Shown piece after piece: positions 8,937-16,202 of a stretch of DNA of 21,329 nt. The notes beneath the pieces were generated by a model. The model did no database searches. It was not told the DNA's origin and saw nothing but the letters and a program-made list of their open reading frames with translations. How positions within the stretch are numbered: the first letter of the stretch is position 1; every line of letters begins with the position of its first letter. Where the stretch lies: contig JAUCBJ010007497.1 in assembly GCA_032718475.1 (NCBI GenBank), forward strand, positions 1 through 21,329, read 5' to 3'. The DNA comes from Nemertoderma westbladi (lineage: Eukaryota > Xenacoelomorpha > Nemertodermatida > Nemertodermatidae). The translations under genes and the position numbers were made by a program.

Positions 8937-9752
8937 TCAGCTTAGTGTGAAGCTGGATCTCCCACTTGGCTGTTGCAACAGAGAGGACCAGTCATGCCGC
9001 GGCAAGGCAGATTTCGTTGTTCTGCTAGCACGCAGACTAAGTCTTACCTTGGCCACAATAAGGCGGTGATCACTGGAGAAGGGTCGAAGTGTAAATGCAT
9101 TACAGTCTTGTATAGAGCTCCTGTATTTCCTACGAAACAGAATATGGTCTATCTGGGACTTGTGACCACTGGGTCCACTATGAGTCCATAGCTTTCCAGT
9201 TCGCTTCTTGAACTGGGTTCCAGCCGGAAACAATCCATTTCCAGAGATAAAATCCTGAAGATGGACGGAATTTCGGTTAACACTATTGCTATAGACCCAG
9301 GGCGATGTAGGTGATTGATGCAGACTTGCATTAAAGTCTCCCAGAAATGTTAAGAATGCATGCTGATCCACTCCATCAGTAGCTGCTTGTAGATTGTGGT
9401 AGAAATTTTCCACCTCCTCTACAGGGGCAACACTAGTTGGAGAGTAGAACACAATCAGAACCACCTTAGGAAACTTCTTAGCCAGTCTTCCAGAACATGA
9501 GAAGTGACAATGGATGATGCGGTTAGAGATTTGGTCTATTTTGTCCAATGCTGCATGTGCAGTTGGATTCATCAATATACCAATTCCACCATTGCCACTA
9601 TAATCTGCTGAAGCGAGGGCGAGTCGCCAAACACCCCCCATGTCCTTAATCAGAACCTCATCAGTCTGTCCAGTCTGCATTCGGTGCTCCTGAACACCCA
9701 CTGCGCTAAGAGAAAGCTTATCTGCCAAAGCAGTCAGCTCACCTTGTCGCAT
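8937..9752 (-). pseudogene. RTE-like element, AP endonuclease domain
   Basis: This 271-codon frame encodes an endonuclease/exonuclease/phosphatase-fold domain that nicks target DNA to prime reverse transcription. Visible motifs: VGVQEHRM (the catalytic Glu region), GNGGIGILMN, VLIVFYSPT, LTFLGDFNA (the GDFN box), KSQIDHILF and SSDHRLIVAKV (the SDH box), with the last at about residues 225-235. The catalytic residues look present. The frame lacks the first strand of the domain (the NTRTLG-like piece), which lies upstream in another frame. It ends at a TGA at 8939-8937, because a frameshift near 8940-8990 moves the linker (LSNRYEVLA...) to another phase. No host function is likely. Confidence 0.85.
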
Positions 9753-9798
9753 TGGGGACCCCGAGTGTTAGGGTGTTTACTGAGGCTAGTCTAGTGAC

Positions 9799-10152
9799 TT
9801 ACCTCAGATTCACCATTGGCTTTGTTGGTCGGGGTGGAACATGAGAGTAGCCTCCAACTCCAGAATCCCTCTCCCCCTGACAATCTGGCCTCCCTGGTGA
9901 CCCAGAGTTTGGGCCAGAAAGGTCATCAGGAAAGGGACTCAACGAATTGTTGGCTGCTCTCTCTCCAGTAGGGGGTGAGACAGGCAGCCGGTCAGGAGAT
10001 AACTGACGCCTGTGAGGCCGATTGTGTCCGGTAATTCCACTAGCCTCTAGTGGCCGGACCTCCGCATTACTAATGTAATCCATAGTGGGGGTTGGGGGGT
10101 GCTTTTTTGCCGAGTCAGCTCTCGTGGCAAATACCACACCCTGGTTTGCCAT
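9799..10152 (-). pseudogene. RTE-like element, proline-rich N-terminal region
   Basis: A 117-codon frame from ATG 10152-10150 to TAA 9801-9799. It is rich in Pro, Ser, Gly and Arg and has no recognisable fold. After the TAA the same frame continues as VTRLASVNTLTLGVPNA. This resembles the usual entry into an AP-type endonuclease (LA.xNTRTLG) and joins the endonuclease frame after a shift near 9750. The TAA therefore looks like a nonsense mutation within one long ORF rather than a true end. The bases around it, AGGTAAGT, also fit a splice donor, but the frame continuity argues for simple decay. Confidence 0.6.
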
Positions 10153-10164
10153 TCCACAGGTTGG

Positions 10165-10400
10165 GTGTCGCAGTGGAGTCAGATATGAGGCCCATCACCC
10201 ATATCTACTCTGGCGCATATGACCCACCATTGGCTGTACAGCTCATCTGCTGGGTCATGCCCTGTACCCCTGCTGCCAGGTGCAGGTCGCAGTGAAGTGC
10301 ACTCAGAGTGGACATGAGAACACTCTACTCCTGACCAGCCATTGGTAGATCACATCTGCCTGGCCAGGCCATATACCCCTGCAGCTAAGTATATGGGTCC
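10165..10400 (-). repeat. Diverged ~120-bp tandem repeat in the element's 5' UTR
   Basis: GTGTCGCAGTGGAGT near 10165 and GGTCGCAGTGAAGT near 10285 start two related blocks. Both contain TCTACTC..., a CCATTGG..., ATCTGC and a block like CC.TATACCCCTGC.GC. Tandem 5' UTR units are common in LINEs, where they can carry promoter activity. Here they are well diverged. Role inferred. Confidence 0.6.
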
Positions 10401-10708
10401 TTAATCCAGGACCAAAGGGCGTCTTTATCCCAGAACGAAGGGGGTCCTAGTTACAGGACCAGATTTGCCCTAGTAAGAGGGTCTATGCAGCTACAGGTGG
10501 CACCTCCTTTATGCTGCATGGAGGTGGCAAGTTTTCTTGATCATTGACCTAGAATACCTGACCTGACTGTGAACAGGTAAAGTGTTAAAATTAATCTGGG
10601 TACATCAAAGCAATAAACAAAAGTTAAAGATGGTTACAGGACAAGTTGTATCTAGACAAGTTTTTTCAAAATTATTAAAGAAACATTTTTATAGTCAAGT
10701 TTTTATAG

Positions 10709-10764
10709 TTGGGGGCTAGCGCCCCCAAACCCCCGCTTCTTTTGTTGGGGGCAGCCGCCCCCAA
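10709..10764. repeat. Two tandem stem-loops TTGGGGGC-N4-GCCCCCAA
   Basis: Arms 10709-10716/10721-10728 (loop TAGC) and 10745-10752/10757-10764 (loop AGCC) are perfect 8-bp inverted repeats. Each is followed by ACCCC(C)G. The unit repeats with a 36-base offset. They stand in otherwise AT-rich DNA just outside the 5' end of the RTE-like element. Confidence 0.8.
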
Positions 10765-11411
10765 ACCCCGGCATTTCTCTGTGTGCCCGTGGTGAAAGAC
10801 TTTGAGACCGTTTTGAAATAATTAATTCATGTTTGTATCATAAGATAATAAATTGACTAAGCCTAAAGTAGGAGCTGTATTGAATGTTAACCAAATTAAT
10901 ATATAAATTACTACAGTATTATATAATTCAACAAAATCCTATTCAAAATATCGCAAGTATTATAATCAGCAAATTTAATTAATTTATCGATATGTAATGA
11001 ACACAGAATACAGGTCGACGCATGTCGATTTTACCCTGGAGAGGTATAATTTTGATTGCATCAATAATATTCATCCCCATCTGCTACAATTTGAAGAAGA
11101 CTATTACATAATAATACCTATAATTAAAACAATTAATTATTATAATTCTGTAGTTAATAAAAACAGTATAGGCCTATCATTCGGGGGATGGAATTTATAG
11201 GTCATCTAATTAATTGTTTAAAGATTAGCAAACAATACGATGTAATTGCATTGATAAAACCCATAAATAAAACTTGGATACAAAATGTAAATTCGGGATG
11301 CAAAAGATCACTTTATGAGCTACGAAAGGAAAATTGGATACAACTTGTCTGGATACAAGCGGTCCGTTTACCTTACAAAACGAAAAATACGAATGTGCGA
11401 AGTTAAGAACA
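10765..11411. other. AT-rich stretch without a gene
   Basis: No protein-like frame or RNA gene is recognised. Short frames at 10997-11406 have AT-driven composition (Ile, Asn, Tyr) and no domain. GGATACAA occurs at 11275 and, in near copies, at 11335 and 11351. Confidence 0.4.
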
Positions 11412-11660
11412 GTCGGGGGGGAAGTGTCTGGGGGGGAAGTGTCTGGGGGGAAGTGTCGGGGGGGAAGTGCGGGGGGAAGTGCGGGGGGGAAGTGTCTGGG
11501 GGGGAAGTGTCGGGGGGAAGTGTCTGGGGGGGAAGTGTCTGGGGGGGAAGTGTCTGGGGGGGAAGTGTCCGGGGGGGAAGTGTCTGGGGGGGAAGTGTCC
11601 GGGGGGGAAGTGTCTGCGGGGGGAAGTGTCCGGGGGGGGGGGGGGGGGGAGTGTCCGCAC
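11412..11660 (+). repeat. G-rich ~15-bp minisatellite
   Basis: About 16 units of GTGTCTGGGGGGGAA with variants (TCC, TCGG, a shorter GTGC form), ending in an uninterrupted run of about 18 G at 11632-11649. Every unit has a run of six or seven G, so the plus strand has strong G-quadruplex potential. All three plus frames are Gly-rich and open only because of the repeat; the minus frame reads as Pro/His/Phe repeats. No gene is called. Confidence 0.95.
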
Positions 11661-11724
11661 AGCCTGCTAACCTGTCCTGTAAATCGATGATCTATACCAT
11701 TACAGCATACTGCGTTGTTATAGG

Positions 11725-11935
11725 GTCAGAGTAAAACGCGGATCCGGATTCTTCATTTAACATTGTCCCTACGGAAGTCGATTTTTTTTACATTTTTATA
11801 ACTCCCAAAAATAAAACTATAACCTGTTCTATTGACTTTAGTTTATTGTTTTGGTTAAAATAACGTGCCACCTTAACCTGCTCCTTTCCCAAATTGATAA
11901 TTTTGGAATCCGGATCCGCGTTTTACACCTACCCA
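11725..11935. mobile_element. MITE with 21-bp perfect TIRs
   Basis: GTAAAACGCGGATCCGGATT (plus a final C) at 11731-11751 is repeated exactly in inverted form at 11907-11927. The interior of about 155 bases is AT-rich and has no coding capacity. TTGTTATAGG occurs on both sides (11715-11724 and 11936-11945) and may be a 10-bp target-site duplication, which would place the ends at 11725 and 11935. A duplication of 9-10 bp would fit a Mutator-like element, but the family is an inference from length alone. Confidence 0.8.
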
Positions 11936-11945
11936 TTGTTATAGG

Positions 11946-12289
11946 CTACAGCTGGGATAGAGCAGGGACTCAGTATAAATAGTTCAGTCAGTAGCCCTAG
12001 TTAGCTTAACATTAATTAAAACTTAATTTAACTATTAATTAAAACTTCATCATAAATAACTGGAGATAAGTACAGACAAACAAAACCTAAAAGCATTTAG
12101 CTTTATATTGAATAGCTAGAACGTGCAAGTGAAAGTTTTTTGTCGAAAGATTTATTTTTTTGTCCAAAATGATTGCTTGGTAGATAAAACCAATGTTACG
12201 CTATTACGTTACGGTATTGAAAAAGTTATTACGTTACGGTTTACGTTACAGAAAAATATTGAGCTACGGTATTCCTGAAAAGATACCGT
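11946..12289. other. Non-coding spacer with TTACGTTACGGT repeats
   Basis: AT-rich, no gene seen. At 12195-12257 the short motif TATTACGTTACGGT occurs twice, with partial copies TTACGCTATTACG and TTTACGTTACAG around it. A few TTAATTAAAACTT repeats lie at 12010-12045. Confidence 0.45.
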
Positions 12290-12525
12290 ACAAAAAGCAA
12301 ACAGTCGGCCGAGGCCGGAGGCGACCCGAAGGCTCCTCTTTCGATAGCTGCTACCCGAGGGTAGGGGTGGGCGCTACTCCTATCCCAAGATTTTGCTCCC
12401 AGTTATTTAACTGGTACTCATTTCATCGACCCCAGTGGATGAAAGGCTGAGTGGACCCTGGCGGGGCTGAACCTACAACCAATAGATTGCAGGCCCGGCG
12501 CTCAACCAATTTACCAATATTTTTC
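12290..12525 (-). mobile_element. tRNA-derived SINE
   Basis: On the minus strand an A-box-like TGGTTGAGCGC (12508-12498) is followed 35 bases later by a B-box-like GGTTCAGCCCC (12473-12463), the spacing of an intron-less tRNA and of the internal RNA polymerase III promoter. Downstream is a body with GGGTCGATGAAATGAGTACC (12435-12416), then CTACCCTCGGGTAGCAG and GCCTTCGGGTCGCC, ending in a T-rich stretch near 12290. The GTCGATGAAATGAGTACCAG segment recalls a conserved central domain of some invertebrate SINEs. That is from memory and needs a search. End points are approximate and no target-site duplication was found. It is non-coding and would depend on a LINE. Confidence 0.75.
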
Positions 12526-12715
12526 AAACCAGCAATTATTGCTCTATTAGAGTGCAAAATGTCGAATGTTGGAACACAATTTTGTAAAAGATGGATTTCG
12601 CAGCGTTTTTCAATGAGAAAACATAATAAAATAAAATCATAAAATTGGAAGTGGATTTGAATAAAATCTTTATATTCGGAACAGAATGAGCCCAAAATCA
12701 GCTCCCTACGATTAA
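12526..12715 (-). repeat. Dispersed repeat, copy B (inverted partner at 4700-4905)
   Basis: The minus strand matches 4747-4900 from ATTCAAATCCACTTCCAATT to TTTGAAAAATATT, where similarity stops and the SINE head begins. Relative to copy A it lacks the duplicated TTTTGCACTCTAA and has an extra TTATT. The SINE therefore either inserted at this point of the repeat or belongs to a larger composite unit. Confidence 0.8.
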
Positions 12716-12942
12716 AACTACGGTCATAAACGAATTCTGGTTCTGGTTATATTTTAACAGATAATATCGTGGAAATCGTGTCCCTTGTATGTTCGGAGAT
12801 TGTAGTTAACATTTACTTGTAGTAACATTTACTTGTAGTTACATTTACCCCTATATAAATAGACAAACCCATAATATTACACCTTTAATTACAGTTGCAA
12901 CAGCTCATCTCCAATTTATTTAATAAATAGATAATCCCTTAC
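12716..12942 (-). other. Probable NAA20 intron (5' part)
   Basis: AT-rich sequence directly downstream of the NAA20 splice donor. It contains a small duplication of GTAACATTTACTTGTAGT (12806-12842). No coding sequence that would continue NAA20 is visible. Confidence 0.5.
12938..12942 (-). other. NAA20: Splice donor of the NAA20 exon
   Basis: On the minus strand the exon end TTCG is followed by GTAAG. Reading past it gives only six unrelated residues (KGLSIY) and a stop, while family similarity ends at this point. Confidence 0.85.
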
Positions 12943-13252
12943 CGAAGGCATCTTCGTCAGGGTCCCCGTTGTAATAATCGAGAACTCGTCTGTAGACAAC
13001 GTAACCGAATGATTCGTACATGACTACAGCGACGCGGTTGGAAACCCGGACAAAGAGATCGACGAAGTAACACCCCTTACAATCCGAGGCCTCCTCCAGT
13101 ATGGCCATCAGTTTCGCCGCCACGCCCCGCCTTCGGTACTCCGGAGTTATTGTCACGCAGGTCACGTGACCGTGCCACGTCTCCCTGGCAACACTACCCT
13201 CAGCCTTGCCCATAATGTAGCCCATAATATCTCCTGAAGGAGACTCAGCCAA
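12943..13252 (-). CDS. NAA20: Internal exon of N-alpha-acetyltransferase 20 (NatB catalytic subunit)
   Basis: NAA20 transfers acetyl from acetyl-CoA to protein N-termini beginning Met-Asp, Met-Glu, Met-Asn or Met-Gln. It works in the cytosol with the auxiliary subunit NAA25 as the NatB complex. This 310-base exon encodes about 103 residues of the GNAT fold. Visible landmarks are GDIMGYIMGKAEGS, TWHGHVT, the acetyl-CoA loop RRRGVAAKLM (Q/RxxGxA type), FVDLFVRVSN, VVMYESFGY and YY.GDPDEDAF. They match the animal NAA20 family closely, from about residue 50 to 155 of a protein of about 178. An acceptor TTTACAG ends at 13253 (exon starts in phase 0) and a donor G|GTAAGG starts at 12942 (exon ends in phase 1, splitting an Asp-type codon). 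The frame has no disruption. The N-terminal (about 45 residues) and C-terminal exons were not found in the window, so the flanking introns are long or contain the transposons described here. An intact exon with both splice sites argues against a processed pseudogene. Confidence 0.93.
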
Positions 13253-13259
13253 CTGTAAA
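13253..13259 (-). other. NAA20: Splice acceptor of the NAA20 exon
   Basis: TTTACAG immediately precedes the exon. A pyrimidine-rich TTTCTACTGTTCT stretch lies about 20-35 bases upstream. Upstream codons lose NAA20 similarity. Confidence 0.85.
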
Positions 13260-13293
13260 CATATATAATATCTCCTAGAACAGTAGAAACATA

Positions 13294-13671
13294 CCGGTGT
13301 AGCAGAGAATTTCCACTCCCTAAAAATTCACCCCCGGTTAAAATTCACTAGTGTATTTTAACTGGGGGTGAAACTACTCTGGGTTATTTTTTAGTGAAAT
13401 TTAACCCCACTCAGTGTATTCTTACCCCATGATATTTTAAAGTTCAATATTAATTTAAATTCAATATAAGCCTAACAGTTACAGTTAAGACCACAGATAC
13501 CTCTATTACTATTACGCAGAGAAACACACGCTGGAGATTTGTATATAGTAAAGTACCGGTACTGTAGAAGATACAAAAAATACACCGGGAGTGAGCAGAG
13601 CATACATACACTGGGGAAATTTAACCGGGGGGTGATTTTGCATGGGGATTGAAAATTCTCTGTTACACCGG
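13294..13671. mobile_element. Non-autonomous TIR element in the NAA20 intron
   Basis: The left end CCGGTGTAGCAGAGAATTTC and the inverted right end CCGGTGTAACAGAGAATTTT match over about 50 bases with some mismatches and gaps, on to ACCCCCGGTTAAA-like sequence on both sides. The element of 378 bases has no ORF. An internal hairpin at 13327-13344/13355-13372 pairs TTCACCCCC.GTTAAAAT at 17 of 18 positions. The interior repeats short G/C blocks such as GGGGTGA and AACCCC. The target-site duplication is unclear (CATA on the left, CATT on the right). The left end lies about 40 bases from the NAA20 acceptor. Confidence 0.8.
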
Positions 13672-14443
13672 CATTATTAATTTATTATGTGGACACGACA
13701 CGAAGTGATAAATGGCTCCAAATGGGACAGTGGAAACAAATAAACAGGGTATTTAGTTTGTCGTGTTGGTTATAAACAGTCACTTTAACATGCTTCTTTT
13801 CTGTAATATAAAAATAAAGTGAAAAAATCTGTGACGGGATCCCGGTTGGCCTGAGATCCCGATCGTTTGAGTTTGTGATTGTTCCGCACGCGCGCGCGCT
13901 GGCTAATGAATGACGGGGTGGATAAGCGACTAGGCATGGCCGTAGGCCGGTAAAATAATAGAGTTTGTTTGCTAGATATTTCTATTAATAGGCTGCAGTA
14001 CAATGCAATCAAGGTAGTGATAAAAGCACAGCGAAGCGGTAGGAAACTATTTCACCTCTTCTACGCGGACTAAATGCCAACTGATTGCACAATGCACGTG
14101 ACCTTTAATATAAAGGGGGAAATAAATTGCCCGTAGGCTAATACATTTCATTGGTCTCTGGTCGCAACACTCTAAACCGCTAGGTGCAGCCACCCCATTG
14201 GATGTAATGTAATTGAAATAAACATCACTCCTACAAGTCTAGTTGTTTACACAAATTTTAAAAATGCTGTTTACTTGCACTTTTCATTTTAGCACCAAAA
14301 ATGGTAGATGTGTTCAATTGCGGAATGTAAAAAGCCTTCCATTAAAATCAGCGTACAAGAAAACCTGCCTGAAATCGATATCAATACCTAACTCTAATAC
14401 CTTACCATTTTTTGAAATTCAGATTTATGTGAAAATCGATACT
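13672..14443. other. Non-coding stretch
   Basis: No convincing coding frame, tRNA or long repeat. It has a CGCACGCGCGCGCGC run at 13886-13900 and an ATCCCGGTTGGCCTGAGATC segment near 13838. It is possibly NAA20 intron, because neither exon 1 nor exon 2 of that gene is visible here. Confidence 0.4.
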
Positions 14444-14884
14444 GTCACAACCGTTACGAAACTATGTCACGACCGTTACGCTGGTTAATTGATTGCCACA
14501 TTCTCTAATGATACTATATTGCCAAACTGTTAATTTCATTTTAAACTCTATCTATTAACATGTTACAGTGTTAGTCTGACATAAGTCTGTAAGTAACGCT
14601 AAATAAGTACAGTAAATTCGATAGAAATTTATAATGTGTAGGAATCTCTAAAAAGCTTGTCCATTTCAGTCACGACCGTTACGCCAACTTTAAACTGGAA
14701 TACTGGAATACAATCAATACAGCAATAAAATGTATTCCAGTGCGGTTTCGATTTTATTAAAGGTCCATATCTTAGGATCATATCATAGTAATATCTTTTC
14801 AATATCATTCTTCCATGTGCCCTTAGAATACCGGTACTCATCAATACCGGAAACCCATGCGGAATGTCACGACCGTTACGCTGG
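14444..14884 (+). repeat. Four dispersed copies of GTCACGACCGTTACGC
   Basis: Copies at 14444-14459 (GTCACAACCGTTACGA), 14466-14484, 14669-14684 and 14866-14884. The last three are identical over 16 bases, and copies 2 and 4 extend to CTGG. Spacings are 22, 203 and 197 bases. The sequence between copies is not visibly repeated, so this is not an ordinary tandem array. All copies point the same way, and the last ends about 290 bases before ORF1 of the intact LINE. Confidence 0.85.
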
Positions 14885-15170
14885 AATGGCTGGGTAGCTT
14901 AGCTTGTGATTTTTGTCAAAATAAACATACTCAAAATAAAAATCGGCATTATTATGCCCGCGCCCGCCAATCTCTGTTATAACCTTGTCAACATCAACAG
15001 CCTAGTCCGCAGTCCTAACTAGTCAGCTAGTGTCAGACAGTATAACAGTACAGGCAGCTATTAACTGATTAAGTTTATCTGATTATGACGACCTTGAGAT
15101 ACCGTTTATATTATAATTTTGAACTGTTTTAACAATTTTAAATTGATGATATTAGCAGCAACGTAACATA

Positions 15171-16196
15171 ATGTCTGACAGGAGGAAATCGAACGCAAAA
15201 CAGAAACCGATGTCCGCTTCTACCAAAGTTGACATGTCCAAATTGTTTAACTGTGACAGCTGTTCAGCTCTATTCTTAGAGAAGAGTTCTTATGAGAATC
15301 ATTGCTCGGCGTGTAGCAAGGGTGATATTTGCCCTCATTGCTGTAAAAAGATTGTGGGCAATGACTGCCTCGGTTGCGACATCTGTGGTTCATGGATCCA
15401 CGCAGCGTGTCTGAACTTATCAACTGCTAATCTCAAAATCCTCGCGAAGTGTACAAGCTGTAAAATTGTGTGCTCTCCGTGCGAATCAAAGGGTGCACTT
15501 ACAATTCGTAGCTCGGATTCTTTCGAATTCACCGAATCTCTTTCATCTATACAGCGTGAAATCAATACACTTACACAAGCTGTAACAAAAGCGTGTGTAG
15601 ACAATGTGATCTCCTCCGACTCCAACGTTTGGCAGCAACCAAATAGGAAAAATAAACCGCGGTGCAAGGATGACGATCCGTATTTATCAGTAAATGATGT
15701 CCAACGAGAAATTGTGGAACAACAGAAACGGGAAAAAAATATTGTTATCTCCGGGTTACCCTTGCCGGCAAATGCTAGTAACGATGTACAATCGATCAAC
15801 GACTTCCTGACTAGCGAATTGGATTCGGTGGACGATCCAGTCGACCGTGTGTTGTATCGTCGCCCAGCTAAGGACAATAAACCAACAATGTTTATCGTAA
15901 GACTAAAAACATCCAACTGTAAATCCTCCATCTTGAAATCGAAAAACAAACTGCGAAGTTCAACGAGACACTCCACGGTGTATGTTAATCGAGACTTGAC
16001 TAATCTGCAGTCCAAGCAGGAATATATGCTTCGGCAAGCGAATCGAAACCGAGGTGCATCCTCAGGTAGTCACTCGCATGAGGCTACCCGAAACAATCAA
16101 CTCAATGTTTCGTCTCCACATATTGTTCCTATAGTTTCTTCCCAAGCTGTCTCCGATATTGAAGATGTCTCAGTTATCGGTCCTTCCCAGGCCTGA
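15171..16196 (+). CDS. LINE ORF1 protein, C2HC finger + PHD finger + RRM-like domain
   Basis: 341 residues from an ATG with A at -3 to TGA 16194-16196. ORF1 proteins bind the element RNA to form the retrotransposition particle. Residues 28-48 form a C2HC finger (C28, C31, H44, C48). Residues 54-97 form a PHD-type C4HC3 finger (C54, C57, C69, C72, H77, C80, C94, C97, with the conserved Trp at 75). Residues 105-185 are polar and linker-like. Residues about 190-300 hold a domain like the RNA-binding part of CR1-type ORF1 (KNIVISGLPLP, the strand TMFIVRLKT, and VYVNRDLTNLQSKQEYMLR). The tail is Ser/His-rich. PHD fingers in ORF1 are known from some CR1 families. No frameshift or internal stop is seen. 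The same frame continues beyond the TGA into ORF2. Confidence 0.88.
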   Translation: MSDRRKSNAKQKPMSASTKVDMSKLFNCDSCSALFLEKSSYENHCSACSKGDICPHCCKKIVGNDCLGCDICGSWIHAACLNLSTANLKILAKCTSCKIVCSPCESKGALTIRSSDSFEFTESLSSIQREINTLTQAVTKACVDNVISSDSNVWQQPNRKNKPRCKDDDPYLSVNDVQREIVEQQKREKNIVISGLPLPANASNDVQSINDFLTSELDSVDDPVDRVLYRRPAKDNKPTMFIVRLKTSNCKSSILKSKNKLRSSTRHSTVYVNRDLTNLQSKQEYMLRQANRNRGASSGSHSHEATRNNQLNVSSPHIVPIVSSQAVSDIEDVSVIGPSQA

Positions 16197-16202
16197 GGAT
16201 CA

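Larger units (their letters stand above)
7513..10550 (-). mobile_element. Degenerate RTE-like LINE, 3'-truncated
   Basis: Read on the minus strand, the order is: a 5' UTR with tandem repeats (about 10550-10153), a proline-rich N-terminal region, an apurinic-type endonuclease, a linker, and a reverse transcriptase that stops after the palm. The pieces lie in several frames, separated by at least one TAA and three frameshifts. The C-terminal part of the reverse transcriptase and the 3' UTR are gone; the sequence runs into the palindrome at 7451-7512. Loss of the 3' end is unusual for LINE integration and points to a later deletion or recombination. The clade assignment (RTE-like) rests on the endonuclease style (IDHILFRRK...SSDHRL) and the palm motifs, and is an inference. 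Confidence 0.85.

Noticed and set aside
11010-11040. Possible next NAA20 exon (GACATGCG on the minus strand)
   Set aside because: No acceptor site precedes it and the following residues do not match the family.
11315-11734. Glycine-rich protein repeats in several frames
   Set aside because: All three plus frames and a minus frame are open because of the G-rich minisatellite; no conserved start or domain.
13785-14012. Minus-strand frame as an upstream NAA20 exon
   Set aside because: Residues do not resemble the NAA20 N-terminus and no matching splice donor joins it to the exon at 13252.
15335-16015. Minus-strand frame of 226 residues
   Set aside because: Antisense shadow of LINE ORF1, which has clear zinc-finger motifs on the plus strand.
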